Assembly: GCF_003020115.1 (NCBI RefSeq)
Contig: NZ_PYFX01000003.1
Span: 744,001 to 808,000, forward strand
Direction: 5' to 3'
Source of the DNA: Bradyrhizobium sp. MOS002
Lineage (GTDB): Bacteria > Pseudomonadota > Alphaproteobacteria > Rhizobiales > Xanthobacteraceae
DNA length: 64,000 nucleotides
The translations under genes and the position numbers were made by a program. The stretch's first letter is position 1. Every line of letters starts with the position of its first letter. Under the pieces are notes generated by a model. That model was not told the DNA's origin and did not search any database. It worked only from the letters and a program-made list of their open reading frames with translations. Positions 28,965-37,339 of this stretch are shown here, piece by piece.

Positions 28965-29519
28965 ATGAAAATCTATCTGGCAGGCCCCGACGTGTTCCTG
29001 CCAGATGCGGTCGAGATCGGCCGGCGGAAGGCCGCGATCTGCGCCGCGCACGGCCTCACCGGCCTCTATCCCCTCGACAACGACATCGACCTCGCCGCTC
29101 CCGACACCTCCCGGCAGATCTTCTGCGGCAACGAGGCGATGATGGACGCGGCCGATGCGATCATCGCCAACCTCACGCCGTTCCGCGGCGCCGGCGCCGA
29201 TCCCGGCACCGTCTACGAGCTCGGCTACATGGCCGGCCGCCGCAAGTTTTGCCTCGCTTATTCCAATGACGGCGCCGCCTATGCCGACCGCCTCAGTCGC
29301 TTCATGGACGTGACGTCCGAGAACGGGCGGCTGGTCGACGCGCAGGGGCTGACGGTCGAGGATTTTGGCCTCGTCGACAATCTCATGATGATCCACGCGC
29401 TGGAGCTGCATGGCTGCCCGATGGTGACGCCGGCGCAGATGCCGATCGACGTCTGGCACGATCTGGCCGCGTTCGAGGCTTGCGTCCGGATGGCGGCCGC
29501 GCGATTGATCGCTACATAA
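28965..29519 (+). CDS. Nucleoside 2-deoxyribosyltransferase
   Basis: A 184-aa cytoplasmic enzyme that transfers deoxyribose between bases, or hydrolyses nucleotides. The start MKIYLAGPDVFLPDA is the family hallmark, followed by DAADAIIANLTPFRGAGADPGTVYELGYMAG, in which the Glu of YELGY is the nucleophile. It is 33 bp after dxs and 27 bp before tlyA, in one direction, so it is likely in the same operon. Its metabolic link to dxs is not obvious. Confidence 0.92.
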   Translation: MKIYLAGPDVFLPDAVEIGRRKAAICAAHGLTGLYPLDNDIDLAAPDTSRQIFCGNEAMMDAADAIIANLTPFRGAGADPGTVYELGYMAGRRKFCLAYSNDGAAYADRLSRFMDVTSENGRLVDAQGLTVEDFGLVDNLMMIHALELHGCPMVTPAQMPIDVWHDLAAFEACVRMAAARLIAT

Positions 29520-29546
29520 GCGCCTCAGGCGTCTTTCGGAGAGATT

Positions 29547-30281
29547 ATGTCCCCTGCCCGCAAGCGCGCGGATGTTCTGCTGGTCGAGCGCGGCCTGTTC
29601 GAGAGCCGGGCGCGGGCGCGCGCGGCGATCGAGGCCGGGCTCGTCACGGCCGACGACAAGCAGGTCGCAAAGCCGTCGGAGACCATCGCCGAGGACGCCG
29701 TGATCCAGGCCGAGCCCGCGCACCCCTACGTCTCCCGCGGCGGCGTCAAGCTCGCCGGCGCGCTGGAGCGCTACCCGATCGAGATCGAGGACCATGTCTG
29801 CCTCGACGTCGGCGCTTCCACCGGCGGATTCACCGAGGTGCTGCTGGCGAACGGCGCGAGCCTCGTCTTTGCCGTCGATGTCGGCACCAGCCAGCTGCAT
29901 CCCTCGCTGCGCGGTCAATCCAAGATCGTGTCGATGGAAGAGACCGACATCCGCGCCTATGACGGCAAGCGCCTGCCGGCGCGGCCCGATGTCGTCGTGA
30001 TCGACGTCAGCTTCATCTCGCTCAAGACGGTGCTGCCCGTGGCGCTGTCGCTGGCGGCCGCGCCGATGAGCCTGCTGGCGCTGATCAAGCCGCAATTCGA
30101 GGCGGACCGGAAGCACAACAAGAAGGGCATCATCCGCGACGCCGCCGTGCACCGCGAGATCTGCGACGACATCGCCGCCTTTGCGGCCTCGCTCGGATGC
30201 ACCGATATCGAGGTGTTCCCGTCGGCGATCACCGGCGGGGACGGCAATATCGAATTCTTCCTGGGCGCGCGCCGTGGTTGA
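29547..30281 (+). CDS. tlyA: TlyA family rRNA (cytidine-2'-O)-methyltransferase
   Basis: A 244-aa RNA methyltransferase. An S4 RNA-binding domain lies at residues 1-60 ([29 protein letters not shown]). An FtsJ-like Rossmann domain follows, with [16 protein letters not shown], the SAM loop [15 protein letters not shown], and VIDVSFISL. The family methylates 2'-OH groups in 16S and 23S rRNA and is often called a hemolysin by mistake. The stop overlaps the start of the next methyltransferase by 8 bp, which suggests coupled translation. Confidence 0.94.
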   Translation: MSPARKRADVLLVERGLFESRARARAAIEAGLVTADDKQVAKPSETIAEDAVIQAEPAHPYVSRGGVKLAGALERYPIEIEDHVCLDVGASTGGFTEVLLANGASLVFAVDVGTSQLHPSLRGQSKIVSMEETDIRAYDGKRLPARPDVVVIDVSFISLKTVLPVALSLAAAPMSLLALIKPQFEADRKHNKKGIIRDAAVHREICDDIAAFAASLGCTDIEVFPSAITGGDGNIEFFLGARRG

Positions 30282-31521
30282 GCGCGTCAAGATCGATCAC
30301 GTCGGCCATCGCGGCGACGGCGTCTCGCTCGACGTCGGCGATGCCATCTATGTGCCCTACACGCTCGGCGGCGAGACCGTCGAGGTCGATCGCGTCGTCG
30401 GCAATCATCCTGACCGCCGCAAGTTGCTGGCGGTGGATGTCGCCAGCCCCGAGCGCGTTGCGCCGTTCTGTCCGCATTTCGGCGTCTGTGGCGGCTGCGC
30501 GATCCAGCACTGGGCGGCTGAACCGTATCACGCCTGGAAGCGCGGCATCGTGGTCGAGACCCTGGCCCAGGCCGGCATCGCCTGCGAGGTGGCGTCGTTG
30601 GTTGACGCCCACGGTGCGGGGCGCAGGCGCATCACGCTGCACGGCCGGTTCGGCACCCATGACATCCTCAAGGTCGGCTTCTCGGCTGCCAGCTCGCACG
30701 ACGTCATCCCGATCGATCGCTGCCCGATCCTCGATCCCGGGCTCGCGGGCGCGCTCGATGCCGGTTGGGCGCTTGCCGAGCTGCTGACGTCCAAAATGCC
30801 TGTGACGAAACCGCTGGACATCCAGGTCACCGCGACCGCCAACGGTCTCGACATCGACGTGCGCGGCTCCGGCCCGCTGCCAACGCCGCTCGTGACGGCG
30901 CTCTCGCGCGTCGCCGAGCAGCACCGCCTGGCGCGGCTGACACGGCACGGCGAACTGGTGCTGCAACGCCTGCCGCCGACCCTGCAGATGGGCCGCGCCG
31001 AGGTGACGCTGCCGCCGGGCTCGTTCTTGCAGGCGACCGTCGCGGGCGAGGAGACGCTTGCGTCGCTGGTCGCCGAGCGCATCGGCAAGGCCAGGAACGT
31101 TCTCGATCTCTTCTGCGGCGTCGGGCCGTTTGCGTTGCGGCTTGCCGAGAAGGCGCGCGTCACCGCCCATGACAACGACGCCGGCGCCATTGCAGCGCTC
31201 GAAAAAGCCGCGCGCACGCCGGGGCTCAAGCCGATCAAGGCCGAACCGCGCGATCTGTTCCGCCGTCCCTTGGTGGCGCCGGAGCTGCGCGATTTCGACG
31301 CAATCGTGTTCGACCCGCCGCGCCAGGGCGCGCAGGCACAGGCCTTGAAGCTCGCCGCGAGCAAGGTGCCTGTGGTGGTCGCGGTCTCCTGCAACGTCGC
31401 GACATTTGCCCGCGACGCGCGGCTGCTGATCGATGGCGGCTACAAGATGGATGCCGTGGTGCCGGTCGACCAGTTCCGGCATACGCCGCATGTCGAGCTG
31501 GTGGCGCGGTTTGTGAGGTAA
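30274..31521 (+). CDS. Class I RNA m5U-type methyltransferase (RumA/TrmA-like)
   Basis: A 415-aa SAM-dependent RNA methyltransferase. Translation is taken from GTG at 30274, inside the end of tlyA. A short TRAM-like N-terminal part ([19 protein letters not shown]) precedes the iron-sulfur motif [10 protein letters not shown]. The SAM-binding loop is [18 protein letters not shown] near residue 280, DPPRQGA follows, and the catalytic Cys is in [13 protein letters not shown]. The target uridine (rRNA or tRNA) is unknown. The Fe-S motif points to the RumA/RlmD branch. Confidence 0.92.
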   Translation: MVERVKIDHVGHRGDGVSLDVGDAIYVPYTLGGETVEVDRVVGNHPDRRKLLAVDVASPERVAPFCPHFGVCGGCAIQHWAAEPYHAWKRGIVVETLAQAGIACEVASLVDAHGAGRRRITLHGRFGTHDILKVGFSAASSHDVIPIDRCPILDPGLAGALDAGWALAELLTSKMPVTKPLDIQVTATANGLDIDVRGSGPLPTPLVTALSRVAEQHRLARLTRHGELVLQRLPPTLQMGRAEVTLPPGSFLQATVAGEETLASLVAERIGKARNVLDLFCGVGPFALRLAEKARVTAHDNDAGAIAALEKAARTPGLKPIKAEPRDLFRRPLVAPELRDFDAIVFDPPRQGAQAQALKLAASKVPVVVAVSCNVATFARDARLLIDGGYKMDAVVPVDQFRHTPHVELVARFVR

Positions 31522-31538
31522 CCGCGTCTCTCCCGACC

Positions 31539-31552
31539 TTGACGCCGGTCAA
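31539..31552. promoter_or_regulatory. FNR/FixK-type box TTGACGCCGGTCAA
   Basis: A 14-bp dyad TTGAC-N4-GTCAA fits the FixK-like consensus TTGA-N6-TCAA. A possible -10 (GCTAAG, 31573-31578) places transcription start near 31585, about 40 bp from the box centre, which is the class II spacing. The ATG at 31607 then has a leader of about 20 nt. Confidence 0.65.
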
Positions 31553-31606
31553 CCGACCGGCTCTGCCGATGCGCTAAGCACGCACGGAATGGCCGCGGAG
31601 CGGATG

Positions 31607-32689
31607 ATGGCGATCGACCGACGACAATTCATGACCAATACGTTCGGCCTTTCCGCGGCGGCGCTCACGGCCAGTCCCGCGCAGGCCTCGACCGGGAGCT
31701 ATGAGGACGCGGTGCAGGCGGCACGGGCGCCGCTGCGATCGACCCCGAGAGATCGCGAGCTCGTGCGTTTTGCGACACTCGCGGCCAACAGCCACAACAC
31801 GCAGCCCTGGATTTTTTCCGCCCATGACAATGCAATCGTGATCAGGCCCGACGTCGCACGCCGCTGTCCCGCGGTCGACCCGGACGATCACCACCTCTTC
31901 GTCAGCCTCGGCTGCGCCGCCGAAAATCTCGCGCTTGCGGCGGCAACGCTGGGCTGGCGCGCAAGCCAGACGGTCGACGGCGACCGGATCGTGATCGCAC
32001 TCGACCAAGCTCCGCCGGCCGCGTCGGCGCTGGCGGCCGCAATTCCCGTCAGGCAATGCACCCGCGCGGCATTCGACGGCAAACCGATCGCGCCCGAGAT
32101 GTTGCGCCAGCTCGAGGACGCCTGTCGCGAGCCGAACGTCTCGGCAATCCTGCTGACCGATCGCGCAGCCATCGCTGGGGTCACCGACTATGTGCTCGAA
32201 GGCAATTCCGCACAAATGCGCGACAAGGCTTTCATGAGCGAACTCGTGAGCTGGATGCGCTTCAACGAGGCGGATGCGGTCGCGTCCATGGACGGGCTGT
32301 TCTCGCGCGCGTCGGGCAGCCCATCACTGCCCGCATGGGTCGCGCGGCCGCTGCTGAGGCTCGTCTTCACCGAGCAAGGCGAGAACAGAAAGTACCGCGA
32401 CGAGCTCGACAGCTCTGCGGGGATCCTCGTGCTTGCCGCCGACCGGAGCGACACGTCGCAGTGGATCGCGGTCGGGCGCGCTTGCCAGCGGTTCGGTTTG
32501 CAGGCGACCGCACTGGGGCTGAAATATTCCTTCGTCAACCAGCCGGTCGAGGTGCCGACACTGAGGTCGCAATTCGCAGCCTCACTCGGACTCGGCGAGC
32601 GGCGTCCCGACATTGTGATCCGGTTCGGAGCCGGGCCGGATTTGCCGAAATCGTTGAGGCGCGGCCCGGAGCTGGTGATGCGCGGATGA
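31607..32689 (+). CDS. Acg-like nitroreductase-family protein with twin-arginine start
   Basis: A 360-aa FMN-type protein with a Tat-like N-terminus (MAIDRRQFMTNTFGLSAAALTASPAQAS), so export in folded form is likely. The flavin-binding block LAANSHNTQPWIF and a central LGCAAENLALAAATLGW match the Acg/nitroreductase-like family, whose mycobacterial members belong to the hypoxic response. The ATG at 31607 has GGAG 6 nt upstream; ATGs at 31604 and 31589 are possible, but the last would be almost leaderless. The upstream FNR/FixK box again suggests low-oxygen induction. The catalytic activity is uncertain. Confidence 0.85.
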   Translation: MAIDRRQFMTNTFGLSAAALTASPAQASTGSYEDAVQAARAPLRSTPRDRELVRFATLAANSHNTQPWIFSAHDNAIVIRPDVARRCPAVDPDDHHLFVSLGCAAENLALAAATLGWRASQTVDGDRIVIALDQAPPAASALAAAIPVRQCTRAAFDGKPIAPEMLRQLEDACREPNVSAILLTDRAAIAGVTDYVLEGNSAQMRDKAFMSELVSWMRFNEADAVASMDGLFSRASGSPSLPAWVARPLLRLVFTEQGENRKYRDELDSSAGILVLAADRSDTSQWIAVGRACQRFGLQATALGLKYSFVNQPVEVPTLRSQFAASLGLGERRPDIVIRFGAGPDLPKSLRRGPELVMRG

Positions 32690-32695
32690 TGCAGT

Positions 32696-33298
32696 CTAGC
32701 GCCGAAGGCCGCCCAGGGCCGGCGACTCGCCGGGCAGCATCGACGAGTTGATGTCGCTGTCCATGCGCCCGGATTGCTGCTGGGTGAAGCCGGCGCCGAA
32801 CGACAGGCTGAGGTTGGAGGTCGGCTTGAACTCGACGCCCGCAAATGCGCCGTAGCCGGGCGAGGCGCTGGAGGTGAGCGGCGCAATCGAGCTGCCAATG
32901 CCGCCGCCGTATTTCAGTGTGTCGAAACCGGCAAAGAACGTGACGGGCATGCCGCCCGCGGTCTTGGTGTTGTAACCAAATTGCGTGCCATCATAAGAGA
33001 GCGCGCTGAAACTGCCGACTGGCCCGCTCTGGCTGAAACCGTTCAAACCGAGACTGCCGCGCTCGCTTCCGACAAAGAAACCGGGACGAAAACTGTAGCT
33101 TCCGTCGGCATCGCCGGCCTTGAAGCCTGGAAAGTTGCCTGAGGCATCCGCACTCTGGCCCACACTGCCACCCCAACCGAAAGGACCGCCCGGGATCCAA
33201 TACCTCACGGGCGCCACTTGCGCATGAGCCGATGCTCCGCCGAGGCAAAGCACGGTAAAGAGAATTGCGAGGGCGTGTGAATCTGTGAGGCTGGACAT
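32696..33298 (-). CDS. Secreted Gly-rich protein, possible beta-barrel (200 aa)
   Basis: I do not recognise the family. The start MSSLTDSHALAILFTVLCLGGASAHAQ is a clear signal peptide cut after AHA. The mature part is rich in Gly, Ser and Phe with alternating strand patterns (NLSLSFGAGFTQQQ, GMPVTFFAGFDTLKYGGG), as in a small outer-membrane barrel or adhesin. An in-frame upstream ATG at 33313 is possible, but the signal starts at MSSL. It ends 6 bp from the convergent nitroreductase gene. Confidence 0.6.
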   Translation of the reverse strand: MSSLTDSHALAILFTVLCLGGASAHAQVAPVRYWIPGGPFGWGGSVGQSADASGNFPGFKAGDADGSYSFRPGFFVGSERGSLGLNGFSQSGPVGSFSALSYDGTQFGYNTKTAGGMPVTFFAGFDTLKYGGGIGSSIAPLTSSASPGYGAFAGVEFKPTSNLSLSFGAGFTQQQSGRMDSDINSSMLPGESPALGGLRR

Positions 33299-33545
33299 TC
33301 GGTTGACCGTCAAGGAAGTGCGGAAATTATACGCGACGGATGCCCCGAATGCCAGTGGAGCCGGCCCGGAGCGTCGTTTCGATCAACTCCCGCATGCGTT
33401 GCCGAGGTCTTGCACGGTTCCCCACGGTGACAAGAAGGCCCAGAGCGTTCCGCCGCTGCCACCGCTCGCCGCCAAGTAGCCGATGCGTTCGATTGCAGTA
33501 CCGTGGCGGCGCTGACATCATGCCGCGGCAAACGACGACGAGGCG

Positions 33546-34178
33546 CTATGCCGTCCTGTCCACCGAGGACGATGTATCCGCGGGCGGATATTTCGTCACG
33601 GGCACCACGAAGGACTTGTTGCGGACCTGATAGATGATCTTGCCATTCTGCCCGTCGTCGGTCGCAATCTGCGCCTGCCCGAACATGATGACGTTCTTGT
33701 ACACGGTGCCGGTGCCCTGACGGGTAACGCCGTCGGTGGTAACGCTGACCTGCGCTTCGTTGCCGTTGACAGCGAGCACCTTGAAGCTCGCGCTCTTGCC
33801 ATTGTCGCTGGAATAGCCGCCCCAGCTTCCCATCAGGCGGCTGTCGGAGGCCGGCGGCGCCTGCTTCTCGAGAGTCGCGGTCTGCTTGCCCGCGCCTGCA
33901 GATGACAACAGCACCAGACTCTTGCCGTCCTTGGTGCCGACCGTGACCGTGCCGAAGGTGAGAAGCGAACCGGCAACCTCGCCAAAACCGCGCTCCGTGC
34001 GCCCGTTATGGGTGTACTCGACCTGCGCCCGGGCACCGCGGATGTTCACGACCTTGAAGCTGACGGGCTGGTTGTTGCCAGCCCAATTGCCTTTCCACTC
34101 ACCGAGCAGGGAGCTCTGGTGATACACCCGCTCGAGAGCGGGAGAAATCTGGCTGGTGCTCGATGTGACGATGGCCAT
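33546..34178 (-). CDS. Protein of two tandem ~70-aa repeats, unknown function
   Basis: A 210-aa protein without signal peptide. Residues 24-90 (LLGEWKGNW...SFKVVNI...FGTVTVGTKDG) and 115-184 (LMGSWGGYS...SFKVLAVNG...FGQAQIATDDG) align through their whole length, so the protein arose by an internal duplication. Each repeat starts with a [LM]-G-x-W motif and is made of beta strands, similar in feel to a small carbohydrate- or lipid-binding barrel. The family is unknown to me. The genes on both sides are transcribed in the same direction but are not closely linked. Confidence 0.6.
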   Translation of the reverse strand: MAIVTSSTSQISPALERVYHQSSLLGEWKGNWAGNNQPVSFKVVNIRGARAQVEYTHNGRTERGFGEVAGSLLTFGTVTVGTKDGKSLVLLSSAGAGKQTATLEKQAPPASDSRLMGSWGGYSSDNGKSASFKVLAVNGNEAQVSVTTDGVTRQGTGTVYKNVIMFGQAQIATDDGQNGKIIYQVRNKSFVVPVTKYPPADTSSSVDRTA

Positions 34179-34353
34179 TGGATTGCTCGGCGGATTTGTC
34201 TGACAGGCCCGCTTGGTTCGCGCCCCGACAGGAACGTCAGAACATTATCCGCAAACAATTGGAAACAGCCGATTAGGGCCACGCAACAATTAACGCATGG
34301 TTAAGATTCCATCGCAGGCAAACAGGGCAAAAGGTCTCGTCCGGCTGCAGCGC

Positions 34354-35238
34354 TCAGCGACCCCAGCGGTCCGACCAGATCTTCTCGCCGATCATGCAGT
34401 TCACACGCGGCTCCTTGTCCTTATCCGCAACCCGCATCACGGGGCGCTCCGGCATACGGCCTGCAACCTCCATCAAGAGCTTGGTGCGGATGGCTTCCTT
34501 GAACTTGTCGCGGTCCTTGATCGTGATGACGAAGGAACCGGGGCCGCCGATGACGCAATCCTCATAGTAGAGATCGAGATTGTCGATATCCATGGTCGAA
34601 TAGGAGGGCTCCTTGACCATGATCGGCAGGCCGTTGATGACGATCCCCTTCTCGATCGCCGCGTCGCGCGCCACCGCGACCGGAGCGCCATTGTTGTTGG
34701 GACCGTCGCCGGAAATGTCGATCACACGGCGCAGCCCCCGATAGGGATCCTCATCGAACAGCGGCATCGCGAAGGTGATCGCGCCGGAGATCGAGGTGCG
34801 CGATGCACGCCGAATCGGCGTCTTCAAGATTTCGGCGGCGACGGCATCAGCGGTCTCCGGTCCGTCGACCAGCCGCCAGGGAATGATGATCTTCTGGTCG
34901 GTCGAGGCGGCCCACTCGAAATAGGTCACCGCGATCCGGCCGTTCGGGCCCAGTTTCAGCGCCTGCAGAAATTCCTTCGACTGGATCGCCTGCGCATAAC
35001 CTTCACGCTGGATCGCGAGCTCGTCCATGTCCATGGAGTAGGAGACGTCGACAGCGAGGATCAGCTCGACATCGACCGTCTGCGCGTCCCTGTCGGCGGC
35101 TTGCCGCTGCGGCTGATTTTTCAGCAAGTCGAGTCTGGGCGACTCAAACCTGGGGCCTGGTGCCGCGATGCCCGCGACGTCCCCTCCGGCAAACATGCCG
35201 GCCACCAGCACAGCCCCGATCGAGAACAGCAAGCGCAT
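34354..35238 (-). CDS. DUF1194 domain protein (von Willebrand A-like, exported)
   Basis: A 294-aa protein with a signal peptide (MRLLFSIGAVLVAGMFAGG, cut near AGIAA). The rest is a VWA-type domain with a metal-ion site DVSYS (D64, S66, S68) and a later RRVIDISGDGPNNNG block; both match the DUF1194 family of periplasmic proteins. The role is probably protein binding in the envelope. Eighty-three bp downstream of its start, on the other side, lies a 15-bp tandem repeat. No gene partner is obvious. Confidence 0.82.
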   Translation of the reverse strand: MRLLFSIGAVLVAGMFAGGDVAGIAAPGPRFESPRLDLLKNQPQRQAADRDAQTVDVELILAVDVSYSMDMDELAIQREGYAQAIQSKEFLQALKLGPNGRIAVTYFEWAASTDQKIIIPWRLVDGPETADAVAAEILKTPIRRASRTSISGAITFAMPLFDEDPYRGLRRVIDISGDGPNNNGAPVAVARDAAIEKGIVINGLPIMVKEPSYSTMDIDNLDLYYEDCVIGGPGSFVITIKDRDKFKEAIRTKLLMEVAGRMPERPVMRVADKDKEPRVNCMIGEKIWSDRWGR

Positions 35239-35320
35239 CGCAGCCTCCCGTCGTATGACGCGATGGTGACATGCAATCGCCTTGCCGCAAAGTCCGAAGA
35301 TCGCTTGCGCTTCACATTCC

Positions 35321-35365
35321 GGTTAGGGATTTGCCGGTTAGGGATTTGCCAGTTAGGGAATTGCG
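35321..35365. repeat. 15-bp tandem repeat, three units
   Basis: Two exact units of GGTTAGGGATTTGCC are followed by one variant with 12 of 15 bases equal. The same repeat family appears at 39124-39164 on the opposite strand. In the minus direction one frame reads SLTGK per unit; in the plus direction another reads PVRDL. Confidence 0.85.
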
Positions 35366-35529
35366 CAGCATTGCGCAAAGCTGCCGCCATGTTGCCGCGC
35401 TCGCGCCGCTGGGCTGCGCGATTGTTGGCACTGTCATGCGCAGTGCGCTGCCGGAATGACGGGCCACTGGACAGCGCACCCTCGCCCACTTGTCCGGGGC
35501 GATTTCCATGCTAGGCTGGCGTCACAGAT

Positions 35530-35592
35530 GGGGATGGAGTCCCCCGACAACCGCCCGGCGGCTTGTGACCGTAGTGGGCTGATGACTCCTGC
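35530..35592 (+). promoter_or_regulatory. Fluoride riboswitch (crcB motif) aptamer
   Basis: The sequence fits the crcB/fluoride aptamer. P1 is GGGG (35530-35533) with CCCC (35542-35545). The loop segment GGAGTC (35536-35541) pairs exactly with GACTCC (35584-35589) to make the pseudoknot. P2 is GCCC (35553-35556) with GGGC (35576-35579), and the conserved GCTGATGACTCCTGC end is present. Downstream genes encode two CrcB fluoride channels. Fluoride binding should stop terminator formation and turn the operon on. Confidence 0.95.
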
Positions 35593-35641
35593 TTGAGGAG
35601 GGGCAATTTCTAAGCCTTTGCCTTCGGCGGGAGCATGGACA

Positions 35642-35664
35642 AACCCGCCGCTGGCGGGTTTTTT
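35642..35664 (+). terminator. Intrinsic terminator of the fluoride riboswitch
   Basis: An 8-bp stem (AACCCGCC with GGCGGGTT, loop GCT) is followed by a run of six T, 50 bp after the aptamer. An upstream GGCGGG at 35626-35631 can pair with CCCGCC at 35644-35649 and compete with the terminator stem, forming an antiterminator. This is a typical switch at the transcript level. Confidence 0.85.
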
Positions 35665-35712
35665 GTTGCCTAGACGCGAAGGCCAGAGAGAGGTCAAGGA
35701 GAAGTACTCGAC

Positions 35713-36924
35713 GTGACGACGACGACGACACCGAATGTTGCACGTGCGGGGCTGCCCAGGGGGATCTGGGTGCTCGGTTTCGTCTCGATGCTGATGGACG
35801 TCTCTTCCGAGATGGTCCACGCGTTGCTGCCGGTCTATCTCGTCACCGTGCTCGGCGCCTCCACGCTCACCGTCGGCTTCATCGAGGGCATTGCCGAGGC
35901 GACCGCCTCGATCACGAAAATCTTCTCCGGCGCGTTGTCCGACTGGCTCGGCCGGCGCAAATTGCTCGCCGCGCTCGGCTACGGGCTCGCCGCGCTGACA
36001 AAACCGCTGTTCCCGCTTGCCCCCAGCGTCGGATGGCTGGTTGCCGCGCGCTTCATCGACCGCGTCGGCAAGGGGATTCGCGGCGCGCCGCGCGATGCAC
36101 TGATCGCCGATATCGCACCCATCGGCCTGCGCGGCGCGAGCTTCGGCCTGCGGCAGTCGCTCGACACCATCGGTGCGTTCGTCGGGCCACTCATGGCGAT
36201 CGGCCTGATGTGGTGGACGGCGGACAATTTTACGGCGGTGTTCTGGGTTGCGGTGCTGCCGGCGTTCCTGTCGTTCGGACTGATCGCGTTCGCAGTGAGC
36301 GAGCCGGAGCCTGACCCAGACCGGGAGCCGTCGAAGAATCCGCTAAACATGGCCGCGATGCGCCAGCTTGGATCCGTGTACTGGCGCGTGGTCGCGGTTG
36401 GCGTCGTGTTTACGCTGGCGCGCTTCAGCGAAGCCTTTCTGATCCTACGCGCGCAGAACATCGGGCTCAATGCCATGTGGGTGCCAGCCGTGCTGGTGCT
36501 GATGAACATCGTCTATGCGTTGTCGGCCTATCCGGCCGGCGTGCTCTCGGACCGGATCAACCGCACCGGCCTGCTCGCGCTCGGCCTCGTCTTCCTTGCC
36601 GGCGCCGATCTCGCGCTCGCGCTGCTGCCAAACCTTGGGGGCCTCGCCCTCGGCGTCGTGCTGTGGGGACTGCATATGGGATTGACGCAAGGCCTGCTCT
36701 CGGCCCTCGTCGCCGACGCAGCGCCACCGAGCCTGCGCGGCACCGCGTTCGGCTATTTCAACCTGTTCACCGGCCTTGCCATGCTGGCCGCAAGCGTAAT
36801 CGCCGGCGCGCTGTGGGATAGCAACGGTCCGGCCGGCACATTCCTGGCCGGGCTCGGATTCGCCCTGGTCGCGCTCGTGGGGCTATTCGCCGTCGGCAAC
36901 GGGCTGGCAACGGAGGAGAGATGA
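35713..36924 (+). CDS. MFS transporter in fluoride operon
   Basis: A 403-aa inner-membrane carrier with twelve predicted helices, the first gene after the fluoride riboswitch. GTG at 35713 is preceded by AAGGAG. Motif A is seen as GALSDWLGRRKLLA near residue 75, and a second copy as GVLSDRINRTGLLA. The segment RFIDRVGKGIRGAPRDALIAD also fits a branch of carriers with unknown substrate. A role in pushing out fluoride or a fluoride-containing compound is inferred from position only. The next gene starts 19 bp after it. Confidence 0.88.
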   Translation: MTTTTTPNVARAGLPRGIWVLGFVSMLMDVSSEMVHALLPVYLVTVLGASTLTVGFIEGIAEATASITKIFSGALSDWLGRRKLLAALGYGLAALTKPLFPLAPSVGWLVAARFIDRVGKGIRGAPRDALIADIAPIGLRGASFGLRQSLDTIGAFVGPLMAIGLMWWTADNFTAVFWVAVLPAFLSFGLIAFAVSEPEPDPDREPSKNPLNMAAMRQLGSVYWRVVAVGVVFTLARFSEAFLILRAQNIGLNAMWVPAVLVLMNIVYALSAYPAGVLSDRINRTGLLALGLVFLAGADLALALLPNLGGLALGVVLWGLHMGLTQGLLSALVADAAPPSLRGTAFGYFNLFTGLAMLAASVIAGALWDSNGPAGTFLAGLGFALVALVGLFAVGNGLATEER

Positions 36925-36943
36925 TGACGGGGGGCTGTTCGCC

Positions 36944-37333
36944 GTGCTGAGCGGAGTGCTTGCGATCATGATTGGCAGCGTGCTCGGCGGCTGTGCGCGC
37001 TATTCCATCTCCGGCGCGATCGCGCGGCGGCTGGGCGAGACGTTTCCGTGGGGCACCGTGACCATCAACGTCACCGGCGCCTTCCTGATCGGCATTTTTG
37101 GCGCATTGGCGACCCATCCTGGCTCGGCCTTCGCCGCGCCCAATCCATGGCTGTTCGCGGTAACCGGCTTTCTTGGTTGCTACACAACGGTGTCCTCGTT
37201 CAGCCTGCAAACGCTGATGCTGGCGCGCAACGGCGAGCCGATCCGCGCGCTCGGGAATGTCGCGGTCTCGGTCGGGCTGTGCCTCGCGGCCGTCAGTTGC
37301 GGCTTCCTCCTGGCGGACACTCTGGGAGGCTAG
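36944..37333 (+). CDS. crcB: Fluoride channel subunit CrcB (first copy)
   Basis: A 129-aa four-helix membrane protein of the Fluc/CrcB family, which forms dimeric fluoride channels. Conserved points are GGCARY (R19), the Asn in TVTINVTGAFLIG (N42) and the TM3 break FLGCYTTVSSFSL. The first of the two pore-lining Phe residues is Val83 here; only Phe86 is kept. GTG at 36944 is the only start that fits. A second crcB gene starts 6 bp later, so the two proteins probably form a heterodimer. Confidence 0.94.
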   Translation: MLSGVLAIMIGSVLGGCARYSISGAIARRLGETFPWGTVTINVTGAFLIGIFGALATHPGSAFAAPNPWLFAVTGFLGCYTTVSSFSLQTLMLARNGEPIRALGNVAVSVGLCLAAVSCGFLLADTLGG

Positions 37334-37339
37334 AGACAG

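Noticed and set aside
26838-30290. Very long minus-strand open frame (about 1150 codons) opposite dxs, the deoxyribosyltransferase and tlyA
   Set aside because: It lies fully antisense to three well-recognised genes, and its product is Asp/Arg/His-rich without any domain. Long antisense frames are a normal result of high-GC codon bias.
33299-33545. Small gene in the gap between the Gly-rich protein and the two-repeat protein
   Set aside because: Several short frames are open on both strands, but none has a ribosome site or a protein-like pattern. I see only a promoter region here.
35321-35365. CRISPR array or phage-type direct repeats
   Set aside because: The units are 15 bp and directly adjacent with no spacers, and no cas gene is near. 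It is a minisatellite.
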